The notes under the pieces: model-generated
What the model was told of the DNA's origin: nothing
Seen by the model: the letters and a program-made list of their open reading frames with translations, nothing else
Database searches by the model: none
NCBI GenBank assembly: GCA_020726505.1
Contig: JAHLEZ010000008.1
Location: 1,426,001-1,490,000, forward strand
Direction of reading: 5' to 3'
Source: Leptodontidium sp. MPI-SDFR-AT-0119
Lineage: Eukaryota > Ascomycota > Leotiomycetes > Helotiales > Leptodontidiaceae
Length of the DNA: 64,000 nt
Shown: positions 12,401-24,135 of the stretch, one piece after another
How positions within the stretch are numbered: the first letter of the stretch is position 1
Layout of the letters: the number at the start of each line of letters is the position of its first letter
Program-made: the position numbers and the translations under genes

Positions 12401-12830
12401 GCTTAAGCTTTTACTTAGTTAGTTACTTAATAAGTTAGAAAAGCAAGCTATAAAGTATTATAACTTAAAGTACGACTAAGGCCAAATATATAGTTATTAA
12501 TTTGGCTTTTAAAGAGGTTGTTTATATAAAGCAGCTTCTAATCGAATTAAGCTATTATATATAAGAACGATTTCCTGTTTATACGGATAATAACGGCGCT
12601 CTCTTATTAGCTAATAACTTTTAATTCCACGAGAGGACTAAGTATATTATTATTAAATATCACTACGTTCGCGACCTTATAAACTAAGGCGAAATAGACC
12701 TAATTTATATAAAAGGGTCTAAATAAAAAACCGACGGCTTTACAAAGCCGCTAGATAAGCCTAAGTTTATTGAATTTGTAAGGCTTTTAAGGCTAGCCGA
12801 ATAAGGCTAAGGACGGAAGAAATAGACTGT
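9478..12830 (+). pseudogene. Copia-1 pol: protease end, integrase, RT and RNase H (RIP-mutated)
   Basis: The frame resumes with NNSLEVVI and LLSPQEM, the usual protease-to-integrase passage of Copia. Integrase spans about 9780-10560 (IIGPFKVKGLKGERYILTIT; then IVERLNKYL). A poorly conserved linker follows to about 11340. RT spans about 11400-12060: ALYGLKQ at 11715, and FIYVNDLIII at about 11840, the damaged YVDD box. RNase H spans about 12330-12770 (GYCDADYAGD, STTKAKY, FTKPLDKPKF). Part of the RT is still open at 11794-12015. Stops are TAA/TAG replacing Gln and Trp. With 1692-2306 it forms one element, split by Copia-2. Confidence 0.9.
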
Positions 12831-12989
12831 GATTCTAAAGGGCGTATTACAGTTATTTTCTTTATAACTAGCTCACCCTTCGCAAAGGGATATTCTATAT
12901 ATTAATATATTCTTGTAAATACAAGCTCTACTTTAAAGCTAGCTTATATATAAGCTTATAAGGCTATTAGGGCACTTATTAAGAGGGCG

Positions 12990-13283
12990 TGTTAGATTTT
13001 AACTTTAGTAACTCGTGCCGATTCTACGCTAGAGAACAGCCGAAGTAATCTCTACTACTTACGCGGCTCGGAAATTATTCTCGTATTTGATTACGTAGTC
13101 GAATCTTCTAGAGAAGTCGATTATATAGTTATTGAAGCTTTTAGAAAAGCTATTATTGTGTATATAACTACTAAAGTGCCCTTATGGCTCTTCTCTCAAG
13201 CAAGTAAGCAATCTACTTTGTCTTTAATCACGTGTTCACCTACTGCGCTTCCTCCTCTTCTGATTAGCTCACCTATCTCCACA
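12990..13283 (+). repeat. Probable Copia-1 3' LTR
   Basis: After RNase H a purine-rich AAGAGGGCG is followed by TGTTAGATTTTAAC, a typical polypurine tract and LTR start. The stretch ends TCTCCACA at 13283, just before Gypsy sequence begins, giving 294 bp bounded by TGT and ACA. No second copy is present in the window, because the 5' end of Copia-1 is lost. The right edge is therefore inferred. Confidence 0.55.
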
Positions 13284-13286
13284 GAT

Positions 13287-14596
13287 ATAACTTAATATAT
13301 AATAAATTATAATTACTCTTAATAAAAAGCTTATAAAGATAAGACCCCTAGCTTTTTATACCCCCTACTAATCCCTATTCGGCCGTATTAACACTTTATA
13401 ATAGATTTTACGAAGTTACTATTAAATAAATATAATTATAACTTTATTATAATTATAATAAACTACTTATTTAAGAAACTAGTTTTAATACCTTATAATA
13501 ATATAATTATAATTAAAGGCATAATTATTCTTTTCTTTATTTATTAGACTTAATACTTTAATATATTAGACTTTATTATCTTAAACTAAGGACTTTAATT
13601 TATTTCCTCCTTTTAAAAGGAGTATTATCGTATTTTCGGGACTAAAGTAAAGTTAATAATAGTATATAACTTAAACGTTAATAGTTAAATAAAAGTAATA
13701 AACTAATATATTAAGTAATAGCTCTATCACTTTTATTACTATTACTAAGACAATTAAAGTAACCTCTTATTAATTATAAATATCGCTTAATTAGCGTTAT
13801 TATACGAGTCCTTAAGCCGCTTATTTCCTTTTTAATTACTTAATAACGTTAAGTCAAGGACTTCTTAAGACTTAATTAACTTAAAGCCGCTAATTATAGT
13901 AATAGAAAAACTTAATTACAAGGAGGCTTTATAAGTAGTTTTATAAATAAAAGAGGTTATAAAGGTCGTATAGTTGTCTTTAAAGGACTAATAAGAGAAA
14001 ATAAAACGACTAACGAACTATAGGCGACGTATTATTAATTAAGACGTTAACGACTTAATATTAATTAATACTTAAAACTAAAACGTTAATTAACTTTTAA
14101 AGAAGTTATTTAATAAGTAATATAGTCTTATTAAAGTAATTACTAAAGAAGGAAAGAGTTAAAGAGTTAAGTTGCTAAAGGACTAGTTAATTTACTTTGT
14201 TTTTTACTTACACTTACTCTATAAGTACGTCGATAACCCCCTACTAAGACAAGTCAAAGTTACGCCGGCACTTATTTAATTATTACTTAAGTAAAATAAA
14301 TAAGAAATTAAAAGTATCCTTAGTTTTAAAGTTATATAAAATAAGTTATTTTATTATATCAACTAATTAAGTATTAATAAGGACTTAAAGTAGTACTTAT
14401 ACTTAGAAGTTATAATAACTTTATATATAATTAAGAGGTTTTACTTAAAGTATCTAAATATTAAAGGCTTACTAAAGGCTCTCTTAAAGTAATTAAAGGC
14501 TTATAATATTAGTATTAATAACTATAACGACCTCGAAGACGACATAATTATAATTATAATTACGTAGACGTAGTTTTTTAAGAGGGGGGGGGGTAA
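13287..14596 (+). pseudogene. Gypsy-A: integrase C-terminal fragment (RIP-mutated)
   Basis: The sequence begins inside the Gypsy integrase, at the point equivalent to about 57022 of Gypsy-C, and runs to the polypurine tract at 14581-14593 (a run of G). It aligns with 22000-23075 and with 57030-57684 plus 63483-64000. The part from about 13340 matches the integrase catalytic core, and from about 13900 the C-terminal domain. Gag, protease and RT are absent: the fragment is 5' truncated, where it abuts the Copia-1 LTR. The TAA/TAG density is very high. Confidence 0.82.
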
Positions 14597-14898
14597 TATT
14601 ACGACTTATAATACGCCTTGTATTTTAACTGACACAGGCTTGTAATATCACTAGTTATATAATAGTACTAAGCCTAATAAGGAAGACTTAATAACGAGTA
14701 TACGACATACGGATATAAATAGCCCCCGATTACGCTAGGCCCTATTAGGAGGGTCCTTCGTGTATTTATACTCGAGCTCTCCCTTATAGAGAGCTCTCTT
14801 TTCCTCCTTGTCTTTTCTTCTCGATTCTGAGCGTAGCCTTAGGTCTAAATATAAAGCTTAAGTCAACTCGCCGTATTAACCTTTAGCCAGCCGTAACA
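14597..14898 (+). repeat. Gypsy-A 3' LTR
   Basis: 302 bp from TATTACGAC (TGTTACGAC before RIP) to CCGTAACA. It aligns with the LTRs at 23076-23377 and 52019-52318, and inversely with 51746-52018. It is preceded by a G-rich polypurine tract. It keeps more G+C in its 3' half than the internal region does. Confidence 0.88.
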
Positions 14899-14902
14899 TA
14901 AA

Positions 14903-15369
14903 TGTTACGACCTAAGATTGTACCCCTAATATAGTCGAATAGCTGAATTAGCCTCTAACTAATTTATATACCCTTTTGGGTCCGCTGGCCTAGTAATAAA
15001 GTTATTTAACTACTTAATGTGCAGGTATTCGAACCCCTGTCGTCACAGATAAATTAGTTAATACAGTCGTTACCTTCTGAATTCAGTTAAACCGGTGAGG
15101 AGATACAGCTGAAATTCGGTCACTGTCTAAGTCTTTCGTATTATATAATATTACGCCTACGCTAGAAAAAGTGCGGGTATAATTCGGTAATACTAAGTAA
15201 GTTAACAAGGCTATAAAGAATTATAGAGAATTATACAAGTTAAAGAAACCCTAGCAGTTACTTAATAAACGTAATAGCGGCGCCTACCGGTTTTAAGGAC
15301 GAAACCGATCTAAAGGTGGGGTAATGTTACGACTTAAGATCGTACCCCTAATATAGTCGAATAATTAAA
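14903..15369 (+). mobile_element. Very short LTR-type element (TRIM-like) with tRNA-like promoter boxes
   Basis: TGTTACGACCTAAGATTG at 14903 is repeated at 15325 (TGTTACGACTTAAGATCG) and both copies continue identically for about 40 bp. The first copy ends GTCGTCACA at 15047, the inverse of its own start, so a 145-bp LTR is likely. The second copy is cut at 15370 by LTR family a. A polypurine tract (GGTGGGGTAA) precedes the second copy. The internal region is only about 277 bp, with a fragment resembling a polyprotein tail. Within the first LTR lie TGGCCTAGTAAT (14986-14997) and GGTATTCGAACCCC (15024-15036), which resemble pol III A and B boxes at tRNA spacing. It could be a deletion derivative of a Gypsy element or a true TRIM. 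Confidence 0.5.
14981..15047 (+). promoter_or_regulatory. tRNA-like A box and B box
   Basis: TGGCCTAGTAAT fits the A-box pattern TRGCNNAGYNGG except at the last bases, which look like RIP changes. GGTATTCGAACCCC fits the B-box core GGTTCGANNCC with a 2-base insertion. GCAGG at 15021-15025 can pair with CCTGT downstream, as a T stem would. The acceptor stem does not close, so this is a tRNA-derived relic and not a working tRNA gene. A tRNA-derived SINE head is the alternative reading. Confidence 0.4.
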
Positions 15370-15563
15370 TGTCGTGTAGAAGAAGAGTATTAGCTTAGGG
15401 GTTTAAAAGATTCTACGATTAAATGAGGTTCTAGAAAGTGTGTTTAAAGATTAATTGAATTGAGCGTTGTCCTCTTAAAGAGAGGAGCTAAAGACTAGGT
15501 TTATATACCTAGAGTGCTTACGTAAGTATATACTAGACTAAAGAACTGCGCTAGTGCGCGACA
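15370..15563 (-). repeat. LTR of family a, minus orientation (likely 3' LTR of Copia-3)
   Basis: 194 bp; the reverse complement runs TGTCGCGCACTAGCGCAG to CACGACA and matches 51043-51235. On the minus strand it is preceded by AAGGGTG, a modest polypurine tract. That is what a 3' LTR of a minus-strand element lying to the right would show. The flanks (TTAAA and CACCC) are not a target duplication. Confidence 0.85.
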
Positions 15564-16335
15564 CACCCTTATAATAAGCTGTAGTTATAAGGACGTTAAA
15601 CTTGGCATTAAAGAGGCGTACTAAGGAGATTAAGAGATGCCTTATATATACTCTAAGTAAATAAATAAGGCTCTAAGAAAGACTAACTGAGACTATTATA
15701 TAGTCGTTAAGTGAGTTGTGACAAAAGAAAGTATAATACGTAGCCAAGCGCGTAATCGGGAGCTTGTTTACTAATAAACGCGTACCTCCTAAAAGTAAAT
15801 AATAATACGGGTCGCCGTATTGAGATCTTAAACATTAAATAAGAGTACGTAAATAAGGCGTATAATAAATATAAGAGTATTTATATATTTATCTTAAATT
15901 ATAAATATAAAAATGTAAGATAAAGTTTCTAAAAAGAGAATACGATTTATAGATTATAGGGCTAAGATCTTACTATAAGACAGATGGCTTAGTCTAAAGT
16001 AAGACAAGTGCAGTTGAGGTGTTAATTAATTAATTAGACGTCGCTAGTAATTACGTTAAGTTAAGAAGTGGCGCTTAATACTTTAATTAGCTAAGTCACG
16101 TCGAGTTAGTGTAGAGGTTTCTATTTACTTAGTAAGTAGTATTAATTAGTAGACCGTGCGCGTGATTAGTGATCGCGAGCCTTCCGCTTATTACTATAAA
16201 TACTACCCTCCTTTCTTACTAATAATAACCCTTTTTTAATATTACTAACGTTAATATATACCTTTATATTTCCCCCTTTATTCCTTTTCTCTTCTTTTAT
16301 ATTATTAAATTCATTATTAAGTATTTTAAGATACT
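15564..16335 (+). promoter_or_regulatory. Upstream region of the 16336-17830 gene; one arm of a large inverted repeat
   Basis: The segment is non-coding and is repeated in inverse orientation at 23378-24135. It ends with a TATA-like TACTATAAATACTACCC near 16190 and then a pyrimidine-rich leader, directly ahead of the coding-like sequence starting near 16336. Read on the plus strand it therefore looks like promoter and 5' UTR. Read on the minus strand it is the last part of Copia-3 before its 3' LTR. Confidence 0.5.
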
Positions 16336-17830
16336 TAATAAATCTACTCCTTTTAAGACTATTAAGAGTTTATAAGAACACTTTAAGGCTCTTACTAATC
16401 GAATGAATCACTAAATTGCCCGCGAGGAAGGTAGCTTTAATATAAAGTGCGAAGTTATATAAGAATAACGTCGCTAAAGACTTTAAGTTATAAGTATTTA
16501 TTTCCTTATCTTTAATTATTTATTTTTATACTTTTATCTTTTACCCCTTCACTTTCGAGTATTAAATTAACTCTTTAGGTAATAAATAATTATTATAAAA
16601 GTATTTGCCTTATTATCTTTTGTTTAAGAAGATAATAATAATAAGCTTAAGGATGTCTTCGGCGAGATTAATAATAATAAGGATAAGCTTGCCGGCGGTG
16701 CCTCCTTTACTCCTTTTACACTTTCTTGTTTTATTATCTCCTTAGGCGATCCCCTTTATTTTATAGACGTATCCGACTTTAATAATAATATCTTATTTGT
16801 CCTTTGCTGCTTTTGTTGTGCTTTTATTTGCCTCTTTTTATTAAAGTCTTTACTTCTTATTTACGTTACTTATATATTATTTAAAATAGTTATTTAAGTT
16901 TCTTTTAGTACTTTAAAGACTCTTAAAAGAATATTAAATAAAGTTCTTGATCTTTAACTTTATAAACGCGTTAGTGTTTTTACTTTTCCTCGTTAGTCTT
17001 ATAAGAGTTTTAAAGGACTTTTACTAGTAAAACGAACTCGTAGTATATATTTCTTTTTATTTATTTAAATCTCACTTTTATTAATTAAGTATTAAAATAT
17101 ATATTAATAATATTATAGGCCGCGAATTTACTAATCTTTATTTATTATATATTTAAACTACTGCTTATAATAAAGGAGATTGGGGACACTATTATATAAA
17201 TACTACTTCGGCTAGTAATCACTACTTTAATTGTACTAATAGCCACTTATACTCTCCTGCTACTAATGATCTTTTAAAGTATAGTAAGAGATTAGTTTAT
17301 ATTATTAATGCCGACGATTAAAAGGTATATGAATTCCTTTTCTAATAGCTTATTAATAATTATTAAGTTAATAATTCTAAGTCTATTAAGAAGTATCGCG
17401 TTATTATTAAGACCTTCCTTAATTATTTAGGTAAGTCTTCGAGCTCTGAAGAGGAGACTAATAAGATCGTTCTCTTTTTTTCGCGCTGTCCTCCTCCTAA
17501 ATATAATAAGAAAAATGACTCGGATAATGAGGCTAAAACTAAAGTTAATAGAGTTATAAGAAAGCGCGGAAAGTCTATAAGTATAGTAGATATATTTAAA
17601 AATATAGTTAGTATACTTTAGTCTAGAGAGCTTTAAGTTTAAGTAAGATTTAGTTAAGTTTACAGGGATTTTTTTGTTTTTATGTAGAGTTTCGGTTTAG
17701 GGGGTCTTTATATAAATTTATAAGATCTTTAGTTAAGTCTAGCCGGATTTACTATAGGATTTAAGTAGAATTAAGTGGATTTCTAGTATTTTAGTTATAA
17801 AGATATTTAATTTATTAAGTAAAAAAGTTT
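16336..17830 (+). pseudogene. Intron-containing gene of unknown function, antisense to Copia-3 pol
   Basis: The first exon (about 16340-16485) reads STPFKTIKSL, then ALTNRMNH, AREEGSFN and so on, with Gln replaced by TAA. A second stretch at about 16630-16800 is Asn/Lys/Asp-rich (DVFGEINNNKDKLAGGASF). After a likely intron ending ATATTATAG near 17117, a third reads GREFTNLYLLYI, DWGHYYINTTSASNHYFNC, VYIINADD and FLNYLGKSSSSEEE (to about 17460), followed by a charged tail. No domain is recognised. It converges on the minus-strand Copia RNase H that ends near 17880, and its promoter side faces the LTR at 15370-15563. It could be a Copia accessory gene or a captured host gene. Confidence 0.5.
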
Positions 17831-17879
17831 TTATAAATAAAAATAATATAAAATTCCTTAATATACTTTTAATAAATAT

Positions 17880-20800
17880 ATTTAAAGCTCTTTAACTTAA
17901 GATTTATAATTACTAAAGTTTAAGAGAGCTCTAAAAAGCTCGAATTTCTAACGAGACAAATTCTTCGTAAGACTATTAGTAAGTATATTAATAGTTAAAA
18001 GATATATTACTTTAAAGGATTTACGAGTATACTTTTACTTTAATTATATATTATAAATATTAATATAACGTAACTTTATCGCGATCCTTTTAGTATTATT
18101 TATAATAAGCCTAATAGTTTATTAATTATTATATAAAATCTCTTATGTCTTACTTAAATTAAAAGCTAGATTTTTAAAGAAGCGCTAAAAAGTTATAGTT
18201 TCTTTACTTATATACTTTAGTATAAGTAGTTTTACTTTAGTTATTAAAGTAGTAATTATTACTTGTCTTAATACTTTTTAGATTATTAGCCTGTTAAATA
18301 GAAAGATCACGTAACCTTAAGATAATTGTCGTGTCTTTATATTATTAGCGAAAGAGGCGTTAGAGGCAATAATAATTACTTTATTATAGTACTTACTATA
18401 AATAATACTTAGAAAGCGCGTATTAAATAAGTAATAAATGAGCTAATATATTATAGTAAAGTGTTTAGGCTTAAGGTTTATTGTGAATTATAAGAGTAAA
18501 GTAATTGTATATATAATATCTAGTCTTGTAATAATTACTACGTATAAGACAAAGCTTACTTTTTCTTAGTATACTTTAATATGTTTCTTAAAAGCTTGTC
18601 TTATGTACTTAATAAAATTAATTTACAATAGCGGTATCGTTAGACAATTATTATTTACTTACTTAAATTTGCGAGCGATTTTCTTAAGGTACTAGTTGTA
18701 GACTAAGGAGATCGTTTTACGCTTCTAATTATATAATACTTTAATCCCTAAGAATTACTTAATGTCTTTAAGATTATATATATTATATACTTAGTTTAAA
18801 CATTTAATAAGATCTTGTCTAAGCTTTTAATTATCTCGGTAATAAAGTACTTAGATATTATTTATGTAAAAGAGGACTAGGATTTTGTGTTTAAGATCTA
18901 TAAATATATAAGGCTCCTCTAAGTAAAGAGAGAGCCCTAGATTAGTTAGAGTCTTATTTATATATTTGTATTAAAGGTAAAAGGAATCACGTATTCTATA
19001 AAGTGCGCGATTAACTCGTAATACTTAGCTAGGCTATTAGAAATTAAGTAAAAATTAGTAATATATTATTTTACTATTTATATTTCTTAAGGTATTAATA
19101 AAGGCATTAATTACGTCGAAGCACTTGACTTCTAAATTAAAATAAGCTACGAGCGCTATAACGATTTTAAAAGACTTTGCGGAAAACGTACTGGCGTATA
19201 TTAATATAATCGTTGCCTTACTTTAGAAATTACCTTAAACTACTATTTAAGAGCGATATCTTGAGATATATTTGTCTTTATTAAGCTTGTACTTAAAGAC
19301 TTATATAAGCGAGACGAGTGTGTTTATAGTACTCGAATCGTACTTCTGTAAGTACTAGTATTTATATTTATTTATATTCCTTATTTTTAACTTATAGTCT
19401 TTTAAAAACCACTTTCTTATTAAGTAGTTCTTAAGATTACTCCACCTTTTTAACTTTAATAGAAGATCTTAGACCTTAACTTTAAGAAGTAAGAACTTCC
19501 TTTTTAATAACGGGCGATTTACTTATATTATTGCCGTAATTATTAAATATACTGTTTTAATTAATTCCCTAAAATCGTCTTATTTTTCTTGAGATATATA
19601 TTAATTAAGTATAAGCTTATAAAGAAGTTAATTAATTTTAGATTAAAGAATATTATACTTAATTAAAGTGTATTTATTAGAGTTTACACCCTCGAGGTTT
19701 AAGTTACCCCCGAGATTAAAGTTGCCCTTTTAAAGGCTCGTTTCTTTAAAGATAATAGTAAGCGTTATAAATACTTTATTACTTTTACTTCCTTTATATA
19801 GTCTCTTTCTTTTTCTTATATTCCTTATTAGCTTTTCTTAAGTACTTAAAGTTTTAAATTAAGCCGTAGCGGCCTTAACCTTTATTTAAGAGCGTGTTAT
19901 TACTCTCGTCTATTTTTATACATTTAATTAAGCTCTTAACACTTTAGTCTAAGAGTGCGTCACTACTTTTAATAACGAATCTGAGGTTTTAAAAGTTTAT
20001 ACTTAAGAAGTTAATTACTTTAAACTTTTATTTATAACTTCTTAAGTTACTTAATTAGAGTTTTTAGTTAGTTCCTCTAGTACTTCTTTTAGTAGTAGTG
20101 ACTTCACTCACGAGTAATCCGCTTCTAGAGTAAATAACAGTATTTAAATCTCGAGTCTAGAAGCTCGAGATAGACCTCTAGCTTAGTCTTATAATACGTT
20201 CGACGCCTAATCTGTGAATTATATATTCTTACTTAAACGCGATCCCTTTAAGTCTTATTTTATACTTAACGTAAGCCTTAAGTTATACACACTCGACCTC
20301 TACTCCTTGCCCTTTACTAGTACTTTAACCGGCGTATCGTCTAGTATAAGAGTAACTTCAGGAGTTAGAAGTCCCGTTATAATACTCGGTTCTTTAGTAT
20401 CTTTTACCCCCGAGTTTTAACTTTTTAGAGTAGTAGTTAGTCCCTTAATAAGCTTAGAAAGTAATATTAAAGTACTTTTAATTATAATAGTCGCTTCTTT
20501 AATAGTCTTATTACTTATAATATTTTCTAAGATTCTGGCTTAGTTTACGACTAATTTATTTTCTTTAATAAGATCGCAAATCGACTAAGTTTCTTTAATT
20601 ATAATTATTACTTCTTTTTAACTTGACTTATAAAATAAGTCTTTATTAAAGCGTACGTTACGTGTAATAATAATTCGGTCGAGACGTAGTACTTAAATCT
20701 AGTAAATATTAAAAGTATAAAAACTTACTAAGTATTTAATATACGTACACGTATTTACTTTAAACGCTCTTTTCTCTTGCCTTTTCGCTTATTTTATTAT

Positions 20801-21430
20801 TAATAAATATATTTTATACTTAAAGACGTAAATCTTATTTTAATTTAGTCTAAGATTTATAATAAGCTTTGTAATAAGCGCCGGATTATACTATTAAAAG
20901 TAATTACGAAACCACTAATTTAGTGTTTTTAATAGTAACTACTAATTATTTACGCGCTTAAGGCTCCTATTATATAAGTAAATCCCTTTTAGTATGTATT
21001 TAATAGTTAGTTCTATAAGGAGATTTACTAAGAGCTTTATTTTAATTCCCTTATTAATTACTTTTTAGTTAGCCCTTTTAGCGCCGCTATTTAACTTATA
21101 AGTTAAAGTAAGTAAAAGCTCGAGTTTAATTCTGAGCTTCTTAACTTAATTCTTATATCTCGTGAATCTACGGATAGTAATAACTGCCTTTTCTTAATTG
21201 TGTTTTAGTCTATATATTAAGAGTCTAAACTACTTACGAACTTAGCGTTTAAAGCTCTTAATATATTTAAAGACTATATTATATTCTTTGTTTTAGAGAG
21301 TATAACTTACAAGTAGTCTACTATACTTATCTTTAAGTAAAAGGAGCTAAGAGTTATTTTTAAATTTAATTAAATAATTAAAGAGATCTTAAGTAACTCT
21401 TTAAAATAGTCTAAGTAATCGTCTCTCGAT
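17880..21430 (-). pseudogene. Copia-3 pol: linker, RT and RNase H on the minus strand (RIP-mutated)
   Basis: On the minus strand, RNase H lies at about 18380-17900 (ASNASFANNIKTRQ, LYNNQQTIRLII, LTNSLTKNL). RT lies at about 19240-18470: VIALVAYFNLEVKCFDVINA, RALYRIRDS, and VLFYINNI for the YVDD box at about 18860. Upstream, about 21150-19300 reads as a poorly conserved, Gln-rich region (EPSIITGLLTPEV at about 20390), probably the integrase-to-RT linker. A clear integrase core was not found, and the right end is cut at about 21440 by Gypsy-B. The protein is close in sequence to Copia-2 RNase H, so the two are sister families. Every stop falls at a Gln position. Confidence 0.82.
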
Positions 21431-21439
21431 TACTTAGAG

Positions 21440-23075
21440 ACGCCTATTATAAAGGAACTAAACCTTAACTCTATAGTAGTATATAATATTACAGAATATA
21501 ACGTCATCGATTAAGTACTCTTAACTAATAAGTCGTCTCTCTCGCTAAAGCCTCTCTAATAAAAAGCTAAAGAGTAGTCGTTAAATTACGAGTTAGTAAA
21601 CGATAAATTTCTTTTCTAAGGCCGCTTAAAAGTGCCCTTAAAGCCGCTAGAGCTTCGTACGACACTTATTCGCTATATATATTCCTAACTTTTAATAATA
21701 CACACAGGGATTAAAAAAATAAAAGTATTATTAAGTTATAAATATTATTAAAATAACTTTATTATAAATATAACTTAATACGTAACAAACTATAATTACT
21801 CTCGTTAAAAAGCCCGTAAAAATAAGACTCTTAGTTTCTTATACCCCTTATTAATCCTTACTTGGCTATATTAATACTTAATAATAGATTTTATTAAACT
21901 TCTAATTAATAAGAAGGGCTATAACTTTACTATAGTTATTATTAACCGCTTATTTAAGAAACTAGTCTTAATACTTTATAATAATATAATTACGGCTAAA
22001 GGTATAGTTATTCTCTTCCTTACTTATTAGACTTAATACCTTAATATACTAGACTTTATTATTTTAGACCGCAGACTTCAGTTTGTCTTTTCCTTTTAGA
22101 AAGAGTATTATTATATCTTCGGAACTAAGGTAAAATTAATAATAACGTATAACTTAAACGTCAACAATTAAATAGAAGTAATAAACTAATATATTAAGTA
22201 ATAACTCTATCCCTTTTATTATTATTAAGACAACTAAAGTGACCTATTATTAATTATAAATATTACTTAATTAATATTATTATATAAGTCCTTAAGCCGC
22301 CTGTCCCTTTTCTAATTACTTAATAACGTTAGGTCAAGGACTTCTTAAGACTTAATTAACTTAAAGCCTCTAACTATAATAACGGAGAAACTTAATCATG
22401 AGGAGGCTCTATAAGTAGTTTTATAAATAAAAGAGGTTATAAAAGTCGTATAGTCGTCTTTAAAAGATTAATAAGAGAAAATAAAACGACTAACGAATTA
22501 TAGGCGACGCGTTATTAATTAAGACGTAAGCGACTTAATATTAGTCGACACTTAGAACTAAAACGTCGACTAACTCTTAAGGAAGCTGTCTAATAAGTAG
22601 TACGGCCTTATTAAGGTAATTACTAAGGAAGGAGAAAATTAAAGAGTTAAGTTATTAAAGGACTAGTTAATTTACCTTCTTTTTTACTTATACTTGCTTT
22701 ATAAGTACGTTAATAACCCCTTACTAAAATAAGCTAGAGTTATACTAATACTTATTTAGTTATTACTTAAATAAAATAAGTGGGAAATTAATGGTATTCT
22801 TGGCTTTAAGGTTATATAAAATAAGTTATTTTATTATATTAAGTAACTAAGCGCCGACAAAGACTTAAAGTAATATTTATATTTAAATATTATAATAACT
22901 TTATATATAATTAAGAGGTTTTACTTAAAGTATTTAAATATTAAAGGCCCGCTAAAAGCTCTCTTAAAGTAGCTAGAGGTTTATAACGTTAATATTAATA
23001 ATTATAACGACTTAAAAAACAATATAATTATAGTTATAATTACGTGGACGTAGTTTTTTAAGAGGGGGGGGGTAA
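21440..23075 (+). pseudogene. Gypsy-B: integrase fragment (RIP-mutated)
   Basis: The sequence starts at the point equivalent to about 56690 of Gypsy-C (GACGCC...GAACTAAACCTTAACTC) and continues through the zinc-binding start of integrase (about 21650), the catalytic core (about 21830-22150) and the C-terminal domain, to a G-run at 23063-23072. Gag, protease and RT are missing. The 5' truncation abuts Copia-3. Copies A, B and C agree closely base for base, with transitions between them. Confidence 0.85.
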
Positions 23076-23377
23076 TATTACGACTTATAATATACCTTAT
23101 ATTTTAACTAATACAGGCTCGTAATATCGCTAGTTATACGACGGCGCTAAGCCTAATAAGGAAGACTAAGTGGCGAGCCTATAATATATTAACGTAAATA
23201 GTACTCGACTACGCTAGGCCTTATTAAGAAGGTCCTTTATATATATATACTTAAGCCCTCCTTTATAAAGAGCTTTCCTTCCCTCCTTGTCTTTTCTTCT
23301 CGATTCTAAGCGTAATTAGAGGCCTAAATACACAGTTAGAGTCAACTCGCCGTATCAACCTCTTGCCAGTCGTAACA
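23076..23377 (+). repeat. Gypsy-B 3' LTR
   Basis: 302 bp from TATTACGAC to GTCGTAACA; aligns throughout with 14597-14898. It immediately abuts the inverted-repeat arm that starts at 23378, so the arm is truncated by the Gypsy insertion or the reverse. Confidence 0.88.
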
Positions 23378-24135
23378 ATAATAAATTTAATAATATAAAA
23401 GAAGAAGAAAAAAACAAAAGGGCAAATGTAAAAATATATATTAGCGTTAATAATATTAAGAAGAGGTTATTATTCATAGGAAAAGGATATAATATTTATA
23501 ATTATAAGTAGAAAGTGTACGATTAATAATTACGCGTATAATCTATTAATTAATATTACCCACTAAGTAAATAGAAATCTATACACTAACTTAATGTGAT
23601 TCGATTAATTAAAGTATTAAGCTCCACTTCCTAATTTAAATACAATTACTAGAGATGTCTAATTAACTAATTAATACCTTAACCGCACGTATCTTATTAA
23701 AAACTGGGCTATAAGTCTTATAATAAGATCTTAACTTTATAATTTGCAAATCGCACTTTATTTTTAGAACCTTATCTTATATTTTTATATTTATAATTTA
23801 AGACGAACATATAAATATTCTTATGTTTATAGCGCGCCTTATTTACGTATTCTTATTTAATATTTGAGATTTTAGCGCGACGACCCGTGTTATTATTTAC
23901 TTTTTAGGGGATGCGCGTTTATTAATAAACGAGCTCTCGATTACGCGCTTGGCTACGTATTATACTTTCTTTTATTATAATATATATAATAATAATATAA
24001 TAATCGCAGTTTTTTTCTTCTTCTAAAGCTTTGTTTATTTGGCTGAAGTGCGTATAGGGTATTTCTTGATCTTTTTAGTGCGCCTTTTTAATATTAAGCT
24101 TTATGTCTTTATAATTATAGCTTATTATAGAGGTG
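23378..24135 (-). repeat. Second arm of the inverted repeat (copy of 15564-16335)
   Basis: The reverse complement of 15564-16335 aligns here along its whole length, including the leader (AATAATAAATTTAATAAT at the left edge) and the LTR-proximal end (CTTATTATAGAGGTG). This arm is more strongly RIP-mutated. It contains only the promoter side of the gene seen at 16336-17830; the coding part is cut off by Gypsy-B. Confidence 0.8.

Noticed and set aside
17950..19380. Long plus-strand reading with only Gln-type stops
   Set aside because: At first it looked like an unknown large gene, but the minus strand gives clear Copia RT and RNase H motifs; the plus reading is a mirror effect of biased composition.
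20214..20420. Open frame of 68 codons on the plus strand
   Set aside because: It lies opposite the minus-strand Copia-3 polyprotein, whose frame has RNY-like codons and Gln-type stops here; the plus frame is an antisense shadow.
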